Of a stretch of 64,000 nt of DNA, positions 59,549 through 64,000 are shown piece after piece. Under the pieces are notes generated by a model that worked only from the letters and a program-made list of their open reading frames with translations, did not search any database and had not been told where the DNA came from. Each line of letters starts with the position of its first letter. The stretch's first letter is position 1. The position numbers and the translations under genes were made by a program. This stretch comes from Voacanga thouarsii (lineage: Eukaryota; Streptophyta; Magnoliopsida; Gentianales; Apocynaceae). The DNA lies in the NCBI GenBank assembly GCA_026120185.1, contig JANUWF010001701.1, positions 1,240,001-1,304,000 of the forward strand, given 5' to 3'.

Positions 59549-60207
59549 TGTTGGGCTTAATATGTCCAGCCCATTTGGTGGACAAATAATAAACAAATCA
59601 AAGGCCCACAAACAAAATAGAAAACCTAACAAATCAAAAAGCAGAGAAGCCGAGATTAAGTGACGGCAATTTTTGGAGAAATTCGTTGATAGAGAGGCAG
59701 CAGTGGCGGAAGAAAATTGCAAGAGTTTTTTCAAGCTTTGATCCTCAATTTGGATGGTCATTCGGAGTCCGATTGAGACGAAATTTGGTTCTACGTGATC
59801 CTCTCAATAGGAACTACAAATCTAACGGTTTAGATTTCGATTTTGGTAACATCCTTCCAAACTCAATTCTTGTTTAGCTATAACTTTGGAAGAAGATATT
59901 GATATATTATTGGTGTGCCTTTAGTGTTATCTAGAGAAGACTTTGTATTACCCATTATTGTTGATAGTGGAAGTTTTATTGGAGTAGGTCCTATGGTTTT
60001 TCCCATCTTGGGTTTTTCACGTTAAAAATCTTGGTGTCTCGTATTTTTACTTTGGTGCTTTCTTTTACCTGTTGACGTTACTCAATTGGTATCTTTGGTT
60101 TATTCCTATTTTTTGATTGGCACTTGAGAAATAGTTTTTGATCTTGGATATAATTGTGATTTGGGTGGAGCCTGGTATTTTGCGCTCTTTCGGTTTATTT
60201 CCCAATA
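59549..60207 (+). repeat. 3' LTR of the copia element
   Basis: It is the same length as the 5' LTR. The terminal CA has become TA (TTTCCCAATA). Confidence 0.93.
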
Positions 60208-62894
60208 TTTGGGTCTCTGACTGACTCTCTCAAATATTCCTTAGCTTAATGCTTCAGCCAAAATACATGCTAATGTTCAAATATTGTACTGCCAAACAAT
60301 TCATTCAATGATCAAATGCACAGAACACTTTACAAACTAAGCTAACAAAGGATGAATAAATGAATCAATTCAATATTGTACTGACAAACAATTCTCTTAT
60401 AAATTCTCAGTTTTCAGCTTTGTGAAGCAAATGCAAGGGGAAACTTATCTGTTAATATAGCAGAAGAATTTTTTGCATTTACTTTTGGCCAAACTGAATG
60501 ATTTTTGGATTAAATGTTCTGATATCTGCTACTACTATTTATGTTCTGTTGACAAACATAACTTATAGCAAAGCATTCTTGAACAAATTCAAACTCGACC
60601 ATAACAAATATATCAAATGAACTAAAAATAAAGTAAAGAAAACAAAATCTTTGTAGGTGTGTATGTATTTGGAAATTGAAACTATTCAAAGGTAACAAAT
60701 CAGCAAAATGTACCTAAAATACTTGACAAAAAACCCTAACTCTCCGAAATCACATACACAGCGGCAAGAAAGAAGTCACCAATTTCTGAAAACTGAAGCT
60801 CTCTGACCTTGGACAAAGCTGCTGCGGCCACTGGAAGTCACCAATCATCACAGAAACGGCCACCAGGAGCCACAATCGGAAGTTAGCAAGAACAAGAAAG
60901 AAAGAGAGAAACAGAGAATGGGAGAAAGCTTTTTGCAATTTTGGGGACGATGATGAAATGTATATATATAGAGTTCGCAGTTTTTCAAAAGCAGTTCGAT
61001 AGCTAATTAACGTCCCTTTAGCGACCACAAATACAAAAAAAGATAAAAATTATTTTTCAAATAATGATCACTACTCAGTCACTAATTAGAGTCTGATTAG
61101 TGATTGCGATATTACCCAAAAAAAAAAAAGAGAATAAAATAGCAATGGCAAAACAATAAGTTATTATTTAACGTTAGAATAAATACCTAAAAAAATTATC
61201 TCAAAATTTAAAAGCAAAATATATATGTGATCACTAGTCGGTTGCTAGTAATTGCACAAAAATTATGCAAAAGTCAGCATTCACTTTGCAAATGAATAGT
61301 GATGGATACACGAATTGATCAAAATTGGTCGATAATAATGATCGTAACTATTTCAGTCACTAAAATTAGCCGCAAAATGCTTTGTTTCTTGTTGCGCACA
61401 TATTCTCATGTTTCTCTTCTTTCATCTTACTTCTCTCTCCTTTCTCCCTCTCTCCTCACGGTTCCCTTCTTTCTGATCTCTCCCTTTTCCTCTCGCATTC
61501 CCCTTTTCTCTTCTTTCTCCTCTCTCTCTTCTCTTTCTTCTCTCTCCTCTCTTCCCTTTCTTCTTACATACAATTTATTATAAAAAGGCTCCCAATGGTT
61601 TCAACTGCTTCATAGCATTGCAAATTTGTTTTCCATCTTCATTGCTTCTTTGGACTTTTGTTTCCTTGCCATCTTCTTCACTAAATCAACAATGGCTCTA
61701 AACATGTTCATTGTTGCATTTTTCTTGAAATTTGTTCTCCACCTATCTAGTGGAAGTGAGATGTCCACCTATATATATACTGAGGGCCTGAAGTTGCTAA
61801 AATTTTTGACAGAAAGGAAGTGGCATCACTGGATTATCAGCTTTGTTTGCATTTCACCTTCAATTTTGAGGCTATTGTCCATGTTTACTGTACATATATA
61901 CTATAATCCTCGAAGGATTTGTAGTTCGATTGACAAAGCAAGGAGCCACAACACTAGAGGCCTTTTTAGGCATTAGTGCTATTTACGGAGATGCCATTTT
62001 GAGAAATATGCAAATTACCCGATCACCAAGAAATCTGCATACCACATGATCACCAAGTTTCTTTGCGCTTAATAGTTTTCAAGCTTTAAAGAGACTTCAC
62101 CTTATAGATAAAAGGTAAACTTCACATTATTTTGGAGTGAATATGGCATTTTTTTTAGTAAAGTAAAAGAGTAAATCAACAGTTCCAAGTAGCACACTAG
62201 ATGGATAAAAATATAAGGATTGAAGATAAAAAAGGTAGAAAAGGTTGCGTGGAGGGTGGAGACTATGAGAGAGAGTGGGAGGTAAGAGATAGGTGAAAGG
62301 AGATATAAAGTAGAGAGAGAAGATTAGAAGAGAGGGAGAAAGATTCTGAGTGAGAAAGGAGAGATGAGAGAGAAGAAATAAGGGAAATTGTGAGAAGAGA
62401 GGGAAGAGAGGAGAGAGGAGAAAGGAAAGAGTAGAGAGGAGAGAGAAGATTACTAGAGAGAGGGAAATATTCTAGAAGAAAGAAGAGAGATGAGAGAGGG
62501 GTGATATAATATTAAGAAAGTGAGTTATGAGATATTTTAAGAGTAATTTTGAGTTGTTAAGAAATGTTAAATATATCATTCGAGCAAAATTTGCTCTGAC
62601 AAGAGGGAAATTGTTCTAGCAATATCACCAAACATAACTGATAACTCCAACTTATTACAAAGTTGTGACAAATGAAATAAAATTTTAAACAAAGATATGA
62701 AAACAACAACTAAACATGAACTTAAACGTTTCAATCTAGCCCCACATGCTCTCAACCTTAAAGGAAGTTCATTTCATGCCAGTCCTCATTAACACCCAAA
62801 TTTGAAAAGCTATTAAGTAGGGAATGAACAATCCGAAAAGATAGTAAATAGAGAATGATCACACTTATCCAATAAACATTGATGATATTCTCTC
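60208..62894. other. Intergenic DNA, no secure gene
   Basis: The stretch holds TTAGTGA/GTCACTAA-type motif clusters (about 61010-61380), a CT-rich block (61410-61565) and a GA-rich block (62260-62480). An ORF at 61626-61976 with hydrophobic segments has no recognisable domain. Confidence 0.55.
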
Positions 62895-64000
62895 AGTCCT
62901 AATACTTGCGAGGTAGGAAACTACTGGATTTGAAGAATAACCCCACTTGTTCCTCATGGGTCTGGAGTAGCATTTGTGAGTGTAAAGACTTATTGGGTAA
63001 AGGACTATGTTATAAGGTAGGTACTAATTCTCTGATAAAGATTTGGGAAGACCAGTGGGTATTTACTCTACTAAATTTTAGGCCCCCCATGTTGGAAAAT
63101 AGATCTCAATTTGTTTATTATGTTAGGGACCTCATGGATTGATGCTGATTTGAAAATTTGGAATTATAATTTGATCAATAGCCTTTTTCTATTGAAGTTT
63201 CTAGAAGGATTCTTAAGATCAAAATTCCTCAATGTGATGAGCTTGACTCTATTGTTTGGGCTCCCTCCAAGTCAGGGAGACATTCTATTAAAGAAGCTTT
63301 CATAATGTGTCAACAAGAGAGACTTCAAGTTCCACCAACTAATCCTAGGGAGCTTTGGAATTAGATCTGGAGTTCAAATATACATAATAGACACAAGCAC
63401 TTCCTGTGGAGATGTTTGTCCAATGTGGTCCTAAAAAATTCTAGACTAAAGAGGTTTTTTCCAGATATATCAATTGGGTCTTTCATATGTGGTATAGAGC
63501 CTAAATCTCCGAAACACATCTTTTTTCAATTATGCTATATCTATTGCTATCTGGTGGAAATCAAAGTGGCAAATAAAAAAATGGATGTTTTCAAATCTTA
63601 GGAATTGGAGCTATGGCTAAAGATGATTTTTAAACCAAATAATCAACTCCCCTTCTCTATGAAAAAGATGGAAGAATTCAGGAATTGCATGGTAGTGGTC
63701 ATGGAGTAGGTATGGTTGTTCAAAGTAAATGCAGAATGGGAGAAAAATAATAGCCTTGGGGAGACATATTTATGAGCATTGACAGGTCTGCAAAAGCTTT
63801 TTTTTATGTTAGCGTAAATCATAAACTTAAGAGGAAATCAAGTTCCTGCATTCGAGAATGGAATCCTCCATAGAATGACTAGTGTAAAATAAAATTTGAT
63901 GCGTTTACTGTCAGAATTTTGGTAAATGCCTGCTTGGTGAGAAATTCATCTTCACATATTGTCACTCTTGAACTGGGACTGAATATGCCCAAGACTTTAA
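62895..64000 (+). pseudogene. LINE ORF2 C-terminal remnant, continuing past the window
   Basis: Translations across three broken frames show the C-terminal region of plant L1-type ORF2 proteins. First comes SWVWSSICECKDLLGKGL with IKIWEDQW (62950-63060). A zf-RVT-like region follows (SKSGRHSIKEAF, HKHFLWRCLSNVVLKNSRLKR, then CGIEPKSPKHIFFQLC, 63270-63530). Near 63860-63900 an RNase H start is visible (EWNPP...KIKFDAF). The RT palm itself is upstream and absent, so this is a 5'-truncated or broken copy. Stops and frameshifts are frequent. Confidence 0.75.

Larger units (their letters stand above)
54845..60207 (+). mobile_element. Ty1/copia element, Tork/Tnt1-like, full length but mutated
   Basis: Two 659-bp LTRs (54845-55503 and 59549-60207) flank a primer site, gag, protease, integrase, RT, RNase H and polypurine tract in copia order. 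Flanking pentamers TTTGA (54840-54844) and TTTGG (60208-60212) fit a target duplication with one later change. By eye the LTRs differ at about 44 of 659 positions, near 7%. Stops and frameshifts in gag-pol make it inactive, though few are needed to explain the damage. Confidence 0.93.

Noticed and set aside
61626..61976. ORF of 116 codons with hydrophobic segments, a possible secreted or membrane protein
   Set aside because: No recognisable domain, no splice context, and it lies between low-complexity CT and GA blocks; chance ORF is more likely.

Overview
The window is nuclear DNA from a flowering plant, most likely a eudicot. It has GT-AG introns, AT-rich intergenic DNA, nested LTR retrotransposons, an integrated plant pararetrovirus, and two ordinary plant genes: an EPFL signalling peptide and a chloroplast-type HAD hydrolase with 11 exons. 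I could not name the species from sequence alone. About 70% of the window is mobile-element or viral debris.

Layout. (1) 1-10377: a Ty3/gypsy chromovirus (Tekay/Del-like) with a 4.4-kb 3' LTR; its 5' LTR is cut by the window edge. It lies inside (2) a Tat-type Ty3/gypsy element that resumes at 10378 and ends with its 3' LTR at 25575. Downstream of pol the Tat element carries an antisense, intron-containing gene with a plant mobile domain (PMD). (3) 16606-22372: a minus-strand, gag-only Athila-like element (TR-GAG type) that splits the PMD gene and has a perfect CCTTA target duplication. (4) 25576-37795: a broken, partly inverted caulimovirid (endogenous pararetrovirus) locus, into which the Tat element inserted. 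It is further interrupted by a 3.6-kb alternating inverted-repeat structure (27640-31260) and by a solo LTR of the Athila-like family (35507-37006, AAGAT duplication). (5) 37796-54839: the genic part, with the EPFL gene at 41.05-41.54 kb and the HAD gene at 45.29-49.69 kb. (6) 54845-60207: a complete but mutated Ty1/copia element (Tork/Tnt1-like). (7) 62895-64000: the C-terminal part of a LINE ORF2, running out of the window.

How the parts relate. The order of events can be read from what interrupts what. The pararetrovirus is oldest, then the Tat insertion, then the Tekay and TR-GAG insertions into Tat. The solo LTR also post-dates the virus. No element has an intact polyprotein. The damage is dominated by transitions of the kind left by deamination of methylated cytosine (CAG or TGG to TAG, CGA to TGA, TGACG to TGACA).

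The signals most worth a second look are the spliced antisense PMD gene, the A-B-A'-B' inverted-repeat structure, an unassigned viral ORF followed by an as-1-like promoter element, a pair of hairpins with the same AGGA loop but different stems in the TR-GAG element, and an acidic leader ORF with a SUMO-interaction-like motif in the Tekay element. All alignments and divergence counts were made by eye.
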